Shown piece by piece: positions 9,698 to 20,489 of a stretch of 64,000 bases of DNA (position 1 is the stretch's first letter; each line of letters starts with the position of its first letter). The DNA comes from Streptomyces thermodiastaticus (GTDB lineage Bacteria > Actinomycetota > Actinomycetes > Streptomycetales > Streptomycetaceae), in NCBI RefSeq assembly GCF_014656135.1, contig NZ_BNBV01000012.1, forward strand, positions 1 to 64,000, in the 5' to 3' direction. The position numbers were made by a program, and so were the translations under genes. Under the pieces are notes generated by a model, which had not been told where the DNA came from, did no database searches, and saw only the letters and a list, made by a program, of their open reading frames with translations.

Positions 9698-11622
9698 TGA
9701 CTCAGCCGCCCGGCCAGCCGCCGCAGGGCCACTCGGGAGCACCGCAGTCACAGGACCGGCCCCCGCAGCCGGCCACGCCGCCCGGCGGTGGATTCGGCCC
9801 CCCGCGGATACAGCCCGCCCACCAGGACGCGTCGGGCACGCCGTCGCAGGACCCCGCCCCCCAGGACGCGGGCCAGGCCACGCCCGCGCAGGGCGCCGGG
9901 CAGACCCCGCCCGCCCCGCCGGCCGCTCCGCCGCAGCCGGCGCCCGGCTACGGCTACCCGCAGCAGCCGGCCGGCCCGTACGCTCCGCCGCGGCAGCCGG
10001 GTCCGTACCAGCAGCAGCCGCAGAACCCGTACGCGCAGCCGGGCCCCTACGCGCAGCCGGGCCCGTACGACCAGCCGGGCCCGTACGCGCAGCCGGGCCC
10101 GTACGACCAGCCCGGTCCGTACGGCCGGCAGCCCGGCTACGGCTACCCGCAGCCGCAGTTCCCTGGCGGCCCTGCCACCCCGCCGCCCGCCGCCGGCTCC
10201 CGCAACCCCTTCACGGGGCGGCCCGCGGCCGTCATCGGCGCGGCCGTGGCCGGTCTGCTGGTGGTCGGCGGCGCCGTGTGGGCCGTGGCCGGCGGCGGTG
10301 ACGACAAGAAGCAGCAGAAGAAGCCGGTCGCCGGGCACAGCTCCGCGAGCGCACCGGTCAACCCCGGCGACGGCCGCGGTGCCGGCGACGAGGATCCGGA
10401 GGATTTCAACGAGGGCCGCAAGCCGGGAGAGGCCCGCGTGCTCTGGTACAAGACGGCCCCGGACGCACCCAAGGACGGCGCCGACGCCCCCGGCATGTGG
10501 ATCACCGACAAGACGGTGGTCAAGCCCGCCTACAAGCAGCTCTTCGCCTACAACGTCGACGACGGCAAACCGACCTGGGACCCGGTCTCCTTCCCGCAGC
10601 AGATCTGCGCCGTGACCCCGGTCAAGTCGGCCGACGACAAGGTCGTCGTGGCCTACGAGAGCCACAGCGGCGATCGCACCGCCTGCGACCAGCTCCAGCA
10701 GATCGACCTGAACACCGGGAAGAAAGGCTGGAGCATGAAGGTGACCAGGGGTGACGACATGTTCGACAACACGGTCACCATCAGCCTGGCCGTCAGCGGC
10801 AGGACGCTCGTGGTCGGCCGCCAGCTGTCCGGTGTCGCCTACGACATCGACACCGGCCGCAAGCTGTTCGACAAGGAGAAGTACGGCGCCGGCTGCTTCC
10901 CGGCCGGGTTCGCGGGCGGCACCCGGCTGATCCAGGTCGCGTCGTGCGGCGCCGGCGGCAGCAACGAACACGACGAGGTGCAGGAACTCGACCCGGCCAC
11001 CGGCAAGGTGAAGTGGACCCGCGTCCTCCCCGAGGGCTGGAGTGCCCAGCGCACCTTCTCCCTCGATCCGCTGGTGCTGTACTCCACCCACGAGGACGGC
11101 AAGCGCTACAACATCTCCGTCCTGGACACCAAGGGCGGCATCCGCAGCCAGGTCGACGTCAAGGGCAGCTTCGAGCCCCAGTGCGCCTGGCCGGGGCTCA
11201 ACCGCAACCTGCAGGGCTGCTCGGGCGTGGCCGCCGACGCGAACACCCTGTACCTGCCGACCGCGGTGACCATGGGGGCCAACGAGATCGTCGCGGTCGA
11301 CCTGGACACCGGCAAGGAGAAGTGGCGGGTGAAGTCCCCGACCGACACCTCCATGCAGCCCATCAAGACGGAGAACGGGAAGCTCATCGCCTACGTCGAG
11401 CCGTCGTACGACCAGGGCGGCCAGGTGGTGTCCATCGCGTCGGCCGGTTCCTCCCACACCCCGGTCAAGCTGCTGCAGAACCCGGAGAACACCGCGGAGA
11501 TCGAGAACGGGTTCTTCCGCAAGAACATCGACTGGGTCGGCGGGCGCTTCTACATCTCCAGCGCCCGGCTGGACGGCAGCGACGACGCCAAGGAAAAGCT
11601 GATGATGGCCTTCGGCAAGTAG
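9697..11622 (+). CDS. membrane-anchored PQQ-like beta-propeller protein, copy 1
   Basis: The 641-residue protein has a Pro/Gln/Tyr-rich cytoplasmic N-terminus (1-170) with short tandem repeats of the type QPGPYAQPGPYDQ (residues ~116-145), one membrane segment (about 175-198, VIGAAVAGLLVVGGAVWAVAGG) and an exterior domain. The exterior part has repeated blades marked by DxxTGKxxW/K, for example DLNTGKKGWSM, DIDTGRKLFDK, DPATGKVKWTR and DLDTGKEKWRV, as in the PQQ-like propeller fold. Cofactor binding is not implied; such domains often sense or scaffold. ATG 9697 is preceded by AGGGGGA. A paralogue of equal length follows 173 bases downstream. Confidence 0.88.
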   Translation: MTQPPGQPPQGHSGAPQSQDRPPQPATPPGGGFGPPRIQPAHQDASGTPSQDPAPQDAGQATPAQGAGQTPPAPPAAPPQPAPGYGYPQQPAGPYAPPRQPGPYQQQPQNPYAQPGPYAQPGPYDQPGPYAQPGPYDQPGPYGRQPGYGYPQPQFPGGPATPPPAAGSRNPFTGRPAAVIGAAVAGLLVVGGAVWAVAGGGDDKKQQKKPVAGHSSASAPVNPGDGRGAGDEDPEDFNEGRKPGEARVLWYKTAPDAPKDGADAPGMWITDKTVVKPAYKQLFAYNVDDGKPTWDPVSFPQQICAVTPVKSADDKVVVAYESHSGDRTACDQLQQIDLNTGKKGWSMKVTRGDDMFDNTVTISLAVSGRTLVVGRQLSGVAYDIDTGRKLFDKEKYGAGCFPAGFAGGTRLIQVASCGAGGSNEHDEVQELDPATGKVKWTRVLPEGWSAQRTFSLDPLVLYSTHEDGKRYNISVLDTKGGIRSQVDVKGSFEPQCAWPGLNRNLQGCSGVAADANTLYLPTAVTMGANEIVAVDLDTGKEKWRVKSPTDTSMQPIKTENGKLIAYVEPSYDQGGQVVSIASAGSSHTPVKLLQNPENTAEIENGFFRKNIDWVGGRFYISSARLDGSDDAKEKLMMAFGK

Positions 11623-11795
11623 CCTGCCCCACCGCAAGCAGCCTGCCGCACTGCTCGTCCCGGCCGGTGTGCCGTCCGGCCCCGGGGTGTGGCCTTTGAC
11701 TGTGGTCCGCCGCCGATGCCGCACCCCCGCCGTGCCGTGCCCCGTCCTTCGCCGTCCCGTTTCGCCTGTAACCGCTTCCCCGAGGTACACGTGTC

Positions 11796-13721
11796 ATGAC
11801 CCAGCCGCCCCCGCCACCGGCCGGTTTCGGCCCGCCGCCGGACGACTCCTCCGGCGACCGCCCGTCCCAGCCCCCGCAGCCGCCGTCCGCCCCCCAGATG
11901 CCGCCCACGCCTCCGCAGGGCACGGGGCCGACTCCGCCCACGCCTGTGCAGAACGCCCGGCCGACCCCGCCTGCCCCACCGGCCGGTCCGCCGCAGCCGG
12001 CGCCGGGTTACGGCTACCCTCAGGCACCTCAGCCGCCCGCACCGCCCGCCGGTTACGGCTACCCTCAGGCCCCCCAGCCGCCCCAGCCGGCGCCGGGTTA
12101 CGGCTACCCGCAGGCCCCCCAGACCCCGCAGCCGCCCGCAGGTTACGGCTACCCCGGGCAGCCGGCCGCGCCGAACCCGTACGCCCAGCAGCCGGGACCG
12201 TACGGCGGCTCCCCGTACTCCGGCTACGGCTACCCCGGGCATCCGGGCGCACCGTCCACCGCGCCGATGGCGCCGCAGGCCGGGGGATCGGGCGGCGGAT
12301 CGCGCGAGAAGAAGAAGCAGCTGACGATCATCGTGGCGGCCGTGGCCGCGATCGCGCTGATCGTCGGCGGCGGCATCTGGTACACCGCCTCATTCGGCGG
12401 CGACACGAAGCACAGCGCCGACTCCGACGGCACCACGGACGACAAAGGCGGCGCGTCCGCGGGCAGCGCCAAGGAGAAGGTGCCCGCCGATCCTTCCTCC
12501 ACGGTCCTGTTCCAGGTGCCGAGCCCCACGGTGTCGGACACGATCAACGCCCCCGGCTCCTGGCTGACCGACACGGTCTATGCCAAGAGCGGTGTCGCCG
12601 AGGTCGTCGGCTATGACCGTGACAAGGGCACCAAGCTGTGGACGATCAAGCTGCCCGGCCCGGTCTGCGAGGCCAGCACGCACATGACGGCCGACGGCCG
12701 CACGGCGATCGTCTACGAGCCCGCCATGCCCACCAAGGACGATCCCACGCACGGCTGCAGCCAGATAGCGGCGCTCGACCTCAAGGCCGGCAAGAAACTG
12801 TGGACGCAGACCGTGAAGGCCGGTGACGAGCTGGAGACCTTCGACAACATCACGGTCAGCGCGGACGCCGTGGCCGTGGGCAGCTCCTCCGGCGGGGCCG
12901 CCTTCGGCATCGCCGACGGCAAGGCCCGGTGGCTGCCGAAGCCGGACGGAGACTGCTACGACTCCGGGTACGCCGGCGGCGCCAAGCTGGTCGCGGTGCG
13001 CAAGTGCGGCACGTACGGCGAGCGCGTCCTGCACATCCAGACCGTCGACCCGAAGACCGGCAAGGTGCTCTCCGACTACACGATGGCGCAGGGCATCGAG
13101 GACGCGGCGGTGATCTCCACCGACCCGCTCGTCGTCGCGGCCGACGCCGGCGGCACCGCCAAGGGCAGCGCCATCTCCGACTTCTTCTCCATCGACAACA
13201 CCACCGGCAAACTGCGCACGCACATCTCGGTGACGGGCGACATCTACGCCGTCGACTGCGACAGCATCTATCACGCCGAGGACTGCACCAACGCCGTCGT
13301 CGGCAACGACCGGCTGTACGTGTCGACCGAGCGGCACGGCGGCAGCGCCGACTCCGACACCAACGAGATCGTCGCCTTCGACCTGGCCACCGGCAAGCAG
13401 ACCGGTCAGCGCGCGGACGCCGGTGACGACTGGGAGATCTATCCGCTGCGCATGGACGGGCCGGACATCATCGCCTACAAGTCGCCGCCGTGGGACAAGG
13501 GCGCGCAGGTGGTCAGCATCGACGGCGACACCTTCAAACAGACCGTCCTGATGCAGAACCCGGCCACCGATGAGGTGCGCGACATCGAGATGGACTTCTC
13601 CCCGGACACCTCCGAGTTCCGCTACGGACAGGGCCGTCTGTTCATGGCGGAGGACTACGTCCATGAGCCGTCCTCCTACGGCAAGGACTACCTGGTGGTG
13701 GCCTACGGCACCGACAGCTGA
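11796..13721 (+). CDS. membrane-anchored PQQ-like beta-propeller protein, copy 2
   Basis: Paralogue of the preceding gene with exactly the same length (641 residues), the same layout and the membrane segment at the same place (about 175-200, LTIIVAAVAAIALIVGGGIW). Its N-terminal tail carries PAPGYGYPQAPQPP-type repeats. Propeller blades include DRDKGTKLWTIK, DLKAGKKLWTQT, DPKTGKVLSDY and DLATGKQTGQR; paired cysteines (PVCEAS, GCSQIA, DCYDSG, VRKCGT) match those of copy 1 and may form disulfides outside the cell. The two copies arose by tandem duplication and have diverged. Function unknown; similar exteriors occur on Streptomyces Ser/Thr kinases, but no kinase domain is present. Confidence 0.88.
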   Translation: MTQPPPPPAGFGPPPDDSSGDRPSQPPQPPSAPQMPPTPPQGTGPTPPTPVQNARPTPPAPPAGPPQPAPGYGYPQAPQPPAPPAGYGYPQAPQPPQPAPGYGYPQAPQTPQPPAGYGYPGQPAAPNPYAQQPGPYGGSPYSGYGYPGHPGAPSTAPMAPQAGGSGGGSREKKKQLTIIVAAVAAIALIVGGGIWYTASFGGDTKHSADSDGTTDDKGGASAGSAKEKVPADPSSTVLFQVPSPTVSDTINAPGSWLTDTVYAKSGVAEVVGYDRDKGTKLWTIKLPGPVCEASTHMTADGRTAIVYEPAMPTKDDPTHGCSQIAALDLKAGKKLWTQTVKAGDELETFDNITVSADAVAVGSSSGGAAFGIADGKARWLPKPDGDCYDSGYAGGAKLVAVRKCGTYGERVLHIQTVDPKTGKVLSDYTMAQGIEDAAVISTDPLVVAADAGGTAKGSAISDFFSIDNTTGKLRTHISVTGDIYAVDCDSIYHAEDCTNAVVGNDRLYVSTERHGGSADSDTNEIVAFDLATGKQTGQRADAGDDWEIYPLRMDGPDIIAYKSPPWDKGAQVVSIDGDTFKQTVLMQNPATDEVRDIEMDFSPDTSEFRYGQGRLFMAEDYVHEPSSYGKDYLVVAYGTDS

Positions 13722-13740
13722 CCCGCCCGGCCACCGCCTC

Positions 13741-13775
13741 ACGGCCCCGCCCTCCCGTCCGGGGGGCGGGGCCGT
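13741..13775 (+). terminator. terminator of the propeller gene pair
   Basis: Perfect 12-bp stem ACGGCCCCGCCC/GGGCGGGGCCGT with an 11-base loop, 20 bases after the stop at 13721, without a T-run. Confidence 0.75.
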
Positions 13776-14056
13776 GCGCGTACCGGGGCGGGGCCGGGAC
13801 GCGTACCGGGTGCCGGTCCGCCGGCCCGCAAGCCGTCCGTGTGCCGTCCGTGCGCGGCCGCCGGCCGGCCAAAGTCCGCCGATCCGGGGCACTTTGCGCC
13901 GGTAGGGGCAGCGCGATGGGCGGCGAGCGTGTAGCTTCCGGGACATGGAGGGCCGGTGTGCCGGGGGCCACCGGGTGTGGGGGTGCCGGCGGCTCCTTCG
14001 GGGGATCCGGCGGGCATCCCCGGCTGCGTACGCAGGGGGGACTGGGGGGTTGTGCG
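13776..14056 (+). other. upstream region of the atypical response regulator
   Basis: No gene is assigned here. A -10-like TAGCTT (13932-13937) lies seven bases before an ATG (13945), which would look like a leaderless start, but that frame differs from the regulator's. The regulator frame is itself open from 13841 without a good start. Either the ATG is fortuitous, or the regulator's N-terminus differs from my assignment. Confidence 0.4.
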
Positions 14057-14731
14057 ATGGGAGTGCGGCTCATGGTGGTCGACGACCACCGACTGCACGC
14101 CGAGGCGCTGGCCTCGGCGCTGAAGCTGCGCGGGCACAGGGTGCTGGCCGCCGCGGCGCCGGCCGCGGGCGCGGCGGACCTGGTGATCAGCCGTGCGCCG
14201 GAGGTGTGCCTGCTGGGCACGGCGACCCCCGCCGAGCCGGGCATGTTCGAGCCTGTCGTCCGGATCAAGCGGGAGCGTCCGCAGATCGCGGTGGTCGTGC
14301 TGGGGCCGGTGCCCTCGCCGCGCGGTATCGCCGCCGCGTTCGCCGCGGGTGCCTCGGGCTATGTGCGGCACGACGAGCGCATCGAGGGCGTGGAGCGGGC
14401 GATCACCAAGGCGCGGGCGGGGGAGGCCGCGGTGGCCCCGCAACTGCTGCAGGGGGCCTTCGGCGAGCTGCTGAACCCGTCCGACCAGGCCGACGACGAG
14501 GGGCAGCGGCTGCTGCGGTTGCTCACCCCGCGGGAGGCGGAGGTGCTGGTCAGGATCGCCGAGGGCGAGGACACCCGGCTGATCGCGGCGGGCATGGGCA
14601 TCGCGCCGAGCACGGCCCGCACCCATGTGCAGCGGGTGCTGATGAAGCTGGGGGTGGGTTCACGGCTGGAGGCCGCGGCCCTGGCGGCCCGCACGGGGCT
14701 GCTGGACCGTGCGAGCCGGCGCAGAGGATGA
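14057..14731 (+). CDS. LuxR-type DNA-binding protein with degenerate receiver
   Basis: Response-regulator-like protein of 224 residues. The receiver begins normally (RLMVVDDHRLHAEALASALK, acidic pair Asp9-Asp10), but the phospho-acceptor position reads CLLGTATP with Gly54 in place of Asp, and the switch Lys is missing (SGYVRHDE). The C-terminus is a complete LuxR/GerE helix-turn-helix (LTPREAEVLVRIAEGEDTRL, STARTHVQRVLMKLGVGSRL). It is therefore probably not controlled by phosphotransfer, like other atypical Streptomyces regulators that bind ligands or act constitutively. No kinase gene is adjacent. Confidence 0.9.
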   Translation: MGVRLMVVDDHRLHAEALASALKLRGHRVLAAAAPAAGAADLVISRAPEVCLLGTATPAEPGMFEPVVRIKRERPQIAVVVLGPVPSPRGIAAAFAAGASGYVRHDERIEGVERAITKARAGEAAVAPQLLQGAFGELLNPSDQADDEGQRLLRLLTPREAEVLVRIAEGEDTRLIAAGMGIAPSTARTHVQRVLMKLGVGSRLEAAALAARTGLLDRASRRRG

Positions 14732-14829
14732 ACCGAGGCCCCGCCGTGGCCCGCGTCCGCCGCGCGGGCGGGGGATGCGGGGCCGACGGCAGGGCCTCGG
14801 TCGTGAAGGTGCTGTGACGGATCGGGATG

Positions 14830-15150
14830 CTACTCGGACTCCGGCTCCTCCGCCGTGGTCGTGGGACGCAGTTTCAGCCACACCAGGAAGAACGCGCCCA
14901 GGATCAGCATGCCGATCCCGGTCCACAGGTTGATGTTCACTCCCTGCGCCTTGTCGATGGCCTTCTGGGAGTCGGTGATCCCGGTGATCGTGATGATGAC
15001 GCCGTACACCACGAACAGCCCGCCGATGATCCGGCGCAGGTCGAAGATGCGTGCGGCGGTCGCGGACTTGCTCTGCAGTTCCTCGACCTCGCGCTGGACG
15101 TCGTACTCGGCGCCCGCGGGGCGGTGTGCGGAGTTCTCGGACTCGGACAT
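14830..15150 (-). CDS. small two-segment membrane protein of the symporter operon
   Basis: A 106-residue protein: a polar, coiled N-terminus (VQREVEELQSKSATAARIFD), two membrane segments (IIGGLFVVYGVIITITGI and LWTGIGMLILGAFFLVWLK) and an acidic tail. It begins 21 bases after the stop of the symporter and shares its strand, so it is probably co-transcribed and may be an accessory subunit. I know no characterised homologue. Confidence 0.85.
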   Translation of the reverse strand: MSESENSAHRPAGAEYDVQREVEELQSKSATAARIFDLRRIIGGLFVVYGVIITITGITDSQKAIDKAQGVNINLWTGIGMLILGAFFLVWLKLRPTTTAEEPESE

Positions 15151-15171
15151 GGTCTTCCAATCCTCCCGCGA

Positions 15172-16863
15172 TCAGATCGAGAACGGGATGTAGCAGACGG
15201 CGGCGAGGACGACGGCGCCCCAGCCGAGCAGCGCGGGCCGGCGGTACCAGGCCTCGTCACCGGGCGCGGGCGGCTCGGCCGCACCCGGCGACCTGGTGCC
15301 GTAGACCAGGCCCTGCAGCTCCTGTTCCGGCTTGGGCTTGGTGAACAGCGACACGGCCACCATCACCACCGCACCGGCGACGAACCCGGCGATCGCGGAG
15401 ACGAAGTTGGCGCCCTGGTCCGACGGGATGTCGACGATGCCGTTCTTGTACAGCACGAAGTAGTTGACCATCGCGGCGACGGTGCCGGCGAGCAGACCCC
15501 AGAAGCCGGACCTCATCGAGGCGCGCTTCCAGAACATGCCGATGATGAACACCACGAACATCGGCACGTTGAAGAAGGAGAACAGCGTCTGCAGGTAGCT
15601 CATGATGTTCGAGAACGACGACGCCAGGAACGCCGTCCCGATGGAGGCGAGCACGCCGATCGCGGTGATGAGCCGGCCGAAGCGCACGTAGTAGCCGTCC
15701 TCGCGGTCCTTGACCACGTACCGGGCCCAGATGTCGGTGGTGAACACCGTGTTGAACGACGACACGTTGGCCGCCATGCCCGCCATGAAGGCGGCGAGCA
15801 GACCGGTGACCGCGATGCCCAGCACGCCGTTGGGCAGCAGTTCCTGCATCAGGTAGGGGATGGCGTCGTTGTACTGCAGCCCGGAGGCGGAGGTGCCGAT
15901 CTCGGGCACCAGGACCGCGGCGGCCAGACCCGGGATCATCACCAGGAAGACGATGAAGATCTTCGGGAAGGCGGCGATCAGCGGGGTGCGCTGGGCGGCG
16001 GAGAGGTTCTTCGCCGACAGGGCGCGCTGCACCTCGGCGAAGTTGGTCGTCCAGTAGCCGAAGGACAGCACGAAGCCGAGGCCGAGGACGATGGTGAGCC
16101 AGTTCGCGCCGAGCGGGTTGGCGTGGCCGATGCCGGTGCCGCCCCACGCGGTGGTGAAGTCATGTCCGTGGGCGGCGGTCAGCTTGTCGGTCAGGCCGTC
16201 CCAGCCGCCGACCTTCTTCAGGCTCAGCACCACGATCGGGATGAGGGCCGCGAGGATCACGAAGAACTGCAGCACCTCGTTGTAGATCGCGGAGGACAGG
16301 CCGCCGAGGGTGATGTAGGCCAGCACGAAGAAGCCGGCGACCACGATCGCCACCCACTGCGGCCAGCCCAGCAGGGCCTCGACCACGATCGCGAGGGCGT
16401 AGAGGTTGACGCCCGCGATCAGGATGGCGGCAAAGGCGAACAGGATCGAACTGAGCAGGTGCGCGCCCTTGTCAAAACGCAGCAGCAGGAACTCGGGGAC
16501 GGAGCGGACCTTGCTGCCGTAGTAGAACGGCATCATCACCAGGCCCAGGAACACCATGGCCGGGATGGCGCCGATCCAGTACCAGTGCACGGTGTAGGCG
16601 CCGTACTGCGCGCTGTTGGCGGCCATGCCGAGGATCTCGGTGGCGGCCAGGTTGGCGGAGATGAACGCCAGGCCGGTGATCCAGGCGGGCAGCGACCGTC
16701 CGGAGAGGAAGAAGTCCAGGCTGGTCTTCACCGAGCGGCGCGCGGCGAAGCCGATGCCCAGGACGACGGCGAAGTAGATGGCGAGGATCGCGTAGTCCAG
16801 CCCGTTGGTGGGGAGACGTAGCTCCGCCGCCAGGTACGCGGGCGCGTGTGTGGGGGTGTGCAT
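15172..16863 (-). CDS. sodium:solute symporter, probable galactose transporter
   Basis: The 563-residue protein belongs to the sodium/solute symporter (SSS) family: about 13-14 membrane segments, LPTNGLDYAILAIYFAVVLG at the start, FLSGRSLPAWITGLAFISAN (the family loop after segment 2), and ALIPIVVLSLKKVGGWDGL, a feature of the sugar-transporting SglT branch. It diverges from galT-galE-galK across 250 bases, which strongly suggests galactose (or another hexose) as substrate. ATG 16863 is used. Confidence 0.9.
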   Translation of the reverse strand: MHTPTHAPAYLAAELRLPTNGLDYAILAIYFAVVLGIGFAARRSVKTSLDFFLSGRSLPAWITGLAFISANLAATEILGMAANSAQYGAYTVHWYWIGAIPAMVFLGLVMMPFYYGSKVRSVPEFLLLRFDKGAHLLSSILFAFAAILIAGVNLYALAIVVEALLGWPQWVAIVVAGFFVLAYITLGGLSSAIYNEVLQFFVILAALIPIVVLSLKKVGGWDGLTDKLTAAHGHDFTTAWGGTGIGHANPLGANWLTIVLGLGFVLSFGYWTTNFAEVQRALSAKNLSAAQRTPLIAAFPKIFIVFLVMIPGLAAAVLVPEIGTSASGLQYNDAIPYLMQELLPNGVLGIAVTGLLAAFMAGMAANVSSFNTVFTTDIWARYVVKDREDGYYVRFGRLITAIGVLASIGTAFLASSFSNIMSYLQTLFSFFNVPMFVVFIIGMFWKRASMRSGFWGLLAGTVAAMVNYFVLYKNGIVDIPSDQGANFVSAIAGFVAGAVVMVAVSLFTKPKPEQELQGLVYGTRSPGAAEPPAPGDEAWYRRPALLGWGAVVLAAVCYIPFSI

Positions 16864-16947
16864 GAGTACTCGCTTCGTTGCGCGAACTGATCCAGGCGGA
16901 ACCTACGCCCTTGCCTTCAGAAATTGAACACTTGTGTTGGTGGTCTT

Positions 16948-17068
16948 TGTTTGATTGTGATGTAAGCGTGGCGTAAACGAGCGGTGATCTTCGCCTGGCG
17001 TGCCGGAGTCGGAGGGTGACAGGGGGTGATCTTTGATGATTGGTTGTGGCGTGTTATGTTTGATTGTG
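16948..17068 (+). promoter_or_regulatory. galactose operon promoter/operator region with hexamer repeats
   Basis: The symporter-galT gap is AT-richer than its surroundings and holds a perfect 12-base direct repeat, TGTTTGATTGTG, at 16948-16959 and 17057-17068. Related hexamers are TGTGAT (16956-16961), TTTGAT (16950, 17032, 17059) and GGTGAT (16983, 17025). The S. lividans galP1 promoter is known to be governed by an operator of repeated hexamers that makes it galactose-inducible and glucose-repressed; this region looks equivalent. The repressor gene is not in the window. Confidence 0.6.
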
Positions 17069-17114
17069 TTGGTTGATGGAGCGTGGAGCTAGGCCTCCAG
17101 TGGGGAGTCCACCC

Positions 17115-18194
17115 GTGAAGAAGACCTCGACCCGGCTCGCCGACGGTCGTGAGCTCATCTACTACGACCTGCGGGACGACACCGTGCGGGACGCGGTCGA
17201 CCGGCGGCCGCTGGAGCGGACCGTCACCACCTCCGAGATCCGCCACGACGTCCTGCTCGGCGACGCGGTCGCCGTGGCCTCCCACCGCCAGGGCCGCACC
17301 TACCACCCGCCGGCCGACGAATGCCCGCTGTGCCCGACCCGCGGCGACCACCTCACCGAGATCCCCGACTCGGCCTACGACGTGGTGGTCTTCGAGAACC
17401 GCTTCCCGTCCCTGGCCGGCGACTCCGGCCGCTGCGAGGTGGTCTGCTTCACCTCCGACCACAACGCCTCCTTCGCCGACCTGACCGACGAGCAGGCCCG
17501 CCTCGTCCTCGACGCCTGGACCGACCGCACCGGCGAGCTGTCCCAGCTGCCCTCCGTCACGCAGGTGTTCTGCTTCGAGAACCGCGGCGAGGAGATCGGC
17601 GTCACCCTCGGCCACCCGCACGGCCAGATCTACGCCTATCCCTTCGTCACCCCGCGCACCACGCTGATGCTGCGCTCCCTGGCCGCCCACAAGAACGCCA
17701 CCGGCGGCGAGAACCTCTTCGACGCCGTGCTGCGGCGGGAACTGGCCGGCGAGCGGGTCGTGCTCACCACCGACCACTGGGCCGCCTTCGTCCCGTACGC
17801 CGCGCACTGGCCCTACGAGGTCCACCTCTACCCGCGCCGCCGCGTCCCCGACCTGCTGGCGCTGGACGAGGCGGCCCGCACAGAGTTCCCCCAGGTCTAT
17901 CTGGAACTCTTGAGGCGCTTCGACCGGATCTTCGACGGTGAGGACGGGCAGAGCACCGGGAGCACACGCCCCACGCCCTACATCGCGGCCTGGCACCAGG
18001 CCCCGTTCGGCGCGCTGGACGGCTTCCACGGCGTGGTCCGCGATGACTTCGCCCTGCACCTGGAGCTTTTCACCATCCGCCGCACGTCCGGCAAGCTGAA
18101 GTTCCTCGCGGGTTCCGAGTCGGGCATGAGCGTGTTCATCAACGACGTGCCGCCGGAGCGCGCGGCCGAGCGACTGCGAGAGGTGGCCAGCTGA
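17115..18194 (+). CDS. galT: galactose-1-phosphate uridylyltransferase
   Basis: Leloir-pathway enzyme exchanging UMP between UDP-glucose and galactose-1-phosphate. The catalytic HPH motif is in [15 protein letters not shown]; zinc-type cysteines [11 protein letters not shown] and FENRFPSL precede it, and AAWHQAPFG is near the C-terminus. I chose GTG 17115 (359 residues), with GGGGAG seven bases upstream; the open frame extends to a TTG at 17064, but that lies inside the operator region. First gene of galTEK; its TGA overlaps the galE ATG by one base. Confidence 0.95.
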   Translation: MKKTSTRLADGRELIYYDLRDDTVRDAVDRRPLERTVTTSEIRHDVLLGDAVAVASHRQGRTYHPPADECPLCPTRGDHLTEIPDSAYDVVVFENRFPSLAGDSGRCEVVCFTSDHNASFADLTDEQARLVLDAWTDRTGELSQLPSVTQVFCFENRGEEIGVTLGHPHGQIYAYPFVTPRTTLMLRSLAAHKNATGGENLFDAVLRRELAGERVVLTTDHWAAFVPYAAHWPYEVHLYPRRRVPDLLALDEAARTEFPQVYLELLRRFDRIFDGEDGQSTGSTRPTPYIAAWHQAPFGALDGFHGVVRDDFALHLELFTIRRTSGKLKFLAGSESGMSVFINDVPPERAAERLREVAS

Positions 18195-19162
18195 TGAGCG
18201 GCACATATCTGGTGACGGGCGGAGCGGGGTATGTCGGGAGCGTGGTGGCCCAGCATCTGCTGGAGGCGGGGCACGAGGTCGTCGTGCTCGACAACCTGTC
18301 CACGGGCTTCCGCGAGGGCGTGCCCGCCGGCGCCGCCTTCATCGAGGGCGACATCCGCGACGCCGGCCGGTGGCTGGACGACTCCTTCGACGCCGTCCTG
18401 CACTTCGCGGCCTTCTCCCAGGTCGGCGAGTCGGTGGTGAAACCGGAGAAGTACTGGGAGAACAACGTCGGCGGCACCATGGCGCTGCTCGCCGCGATGC
18501 GCGAGGCGGGCGTGCGCACCCTGGTGTTCTCCTCCACCGCCGCCACCTACGGCGAACCCGTCAGCGTCCCGATCACCGAGACCGACCCGACCGCCCCCAC
18601 CTCCCCCTACGGCGCCTCCAAGCTGGCCGTCGACCACATGATCACCGGAGAGGCGGCCGCCCACGGCCTCGGCGCGGTCTCGCTGCGCTACTTCAACGTC
18701 GCCGGCGCCTACGGTGCCTTCGGCGAGCGCCACGACCCCGAGTCCCACCTCATCCCGCTCGTGCTGCAGGTCGCCCTCGGCCGCCGCGAGACCATCTCCG
18801 TCTTCGGCGACGACTACCCCACCCCGGACGGCACCTGCGTCCGCGACTACATCCACGTCGCCGACCTCGCCGAGGCCCACCTGCTGGCCCTGCGCGCCGC
18901 CCGCCCCGGCGAGCACCTGATCTGCAACCTCGGCAACGGCAACGGCTTCTCCGTCCGCGAGGTGATCGACACGGCCCGCAAGGTCACCGGCCACCCCATC
19001 CCCGAGGTCGTGGCCCCCCGCCGCGGCGGCGACCCGGCGGTCCTGGTGGCCTCGGCCGCCGCCGCCCGTGAGAAGCTCGGCTGGAACCCCTCCCGTGCGG
19101 ACCTCGCGGACATCATCGCGGACGCCTGGGAGTTCGCACAGCACATCGCGAAGGAGCGGTAA
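18194..19162 (+). CDS. galE: UDP-glucose 4-epimerase
   Basis: Short-chain dehydrogenase-type epimerase interconverting UDP-galactose and UDP-glucose with bound NAD. The nucleotide-binding motif is [22 protein letters not shown], the serine of [10 protein letters not shown], and the catalytic YGASK follow; [10 protein letters not shown] is also conserved. Length 322 residues is normal. It overlaps galT by one base and is directly abutted by galK. Confidence 0.96.
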   Translation: MSGTYLVTGGAGYVGSVVAQHLLEAGHEVVVLDNLSTGFREGVPAGAAFIEGDIRDAGRWLDDSFDAVLHFAAFSQVGESVVKPEKYWENNVGGTMALLAAMREAGVRTLVFSSTAATYGEPVSVPITETDPTAPTSPYGASKLAVDHMITGEAAAHGLGAVSLRYFNVAGAYGAFGERHDPESHLIPLVLQVALGRRETISVFGDDYPTPDGTCVRDYIHVADLAEAHLLALRAARPGEHLICNLGNGNGFSVREVIDTARKVTGHPIPEVVAPRRGGDPAVLVASAAAAREKLGWNPSRADLADIIADAWEFAQHIAKER

Positions 19163-20326
<1,164 letters not shown>

Positions 20327-20489
20327 CGGTTCGTCGCACGGGCTGACGGTGCCGGACGCCGGCCGGGCGATGCCGTGCCCGGCCGGCTCCGCGCTCCTGC
20401 CGCATGACGATCGGGCGGTTCCCCGCGCGAGAAGCCATGACCGGTGACCGCCGTCCTCCCTCCGTTCCCCCTCCGCCGTCCCGTGCCGC

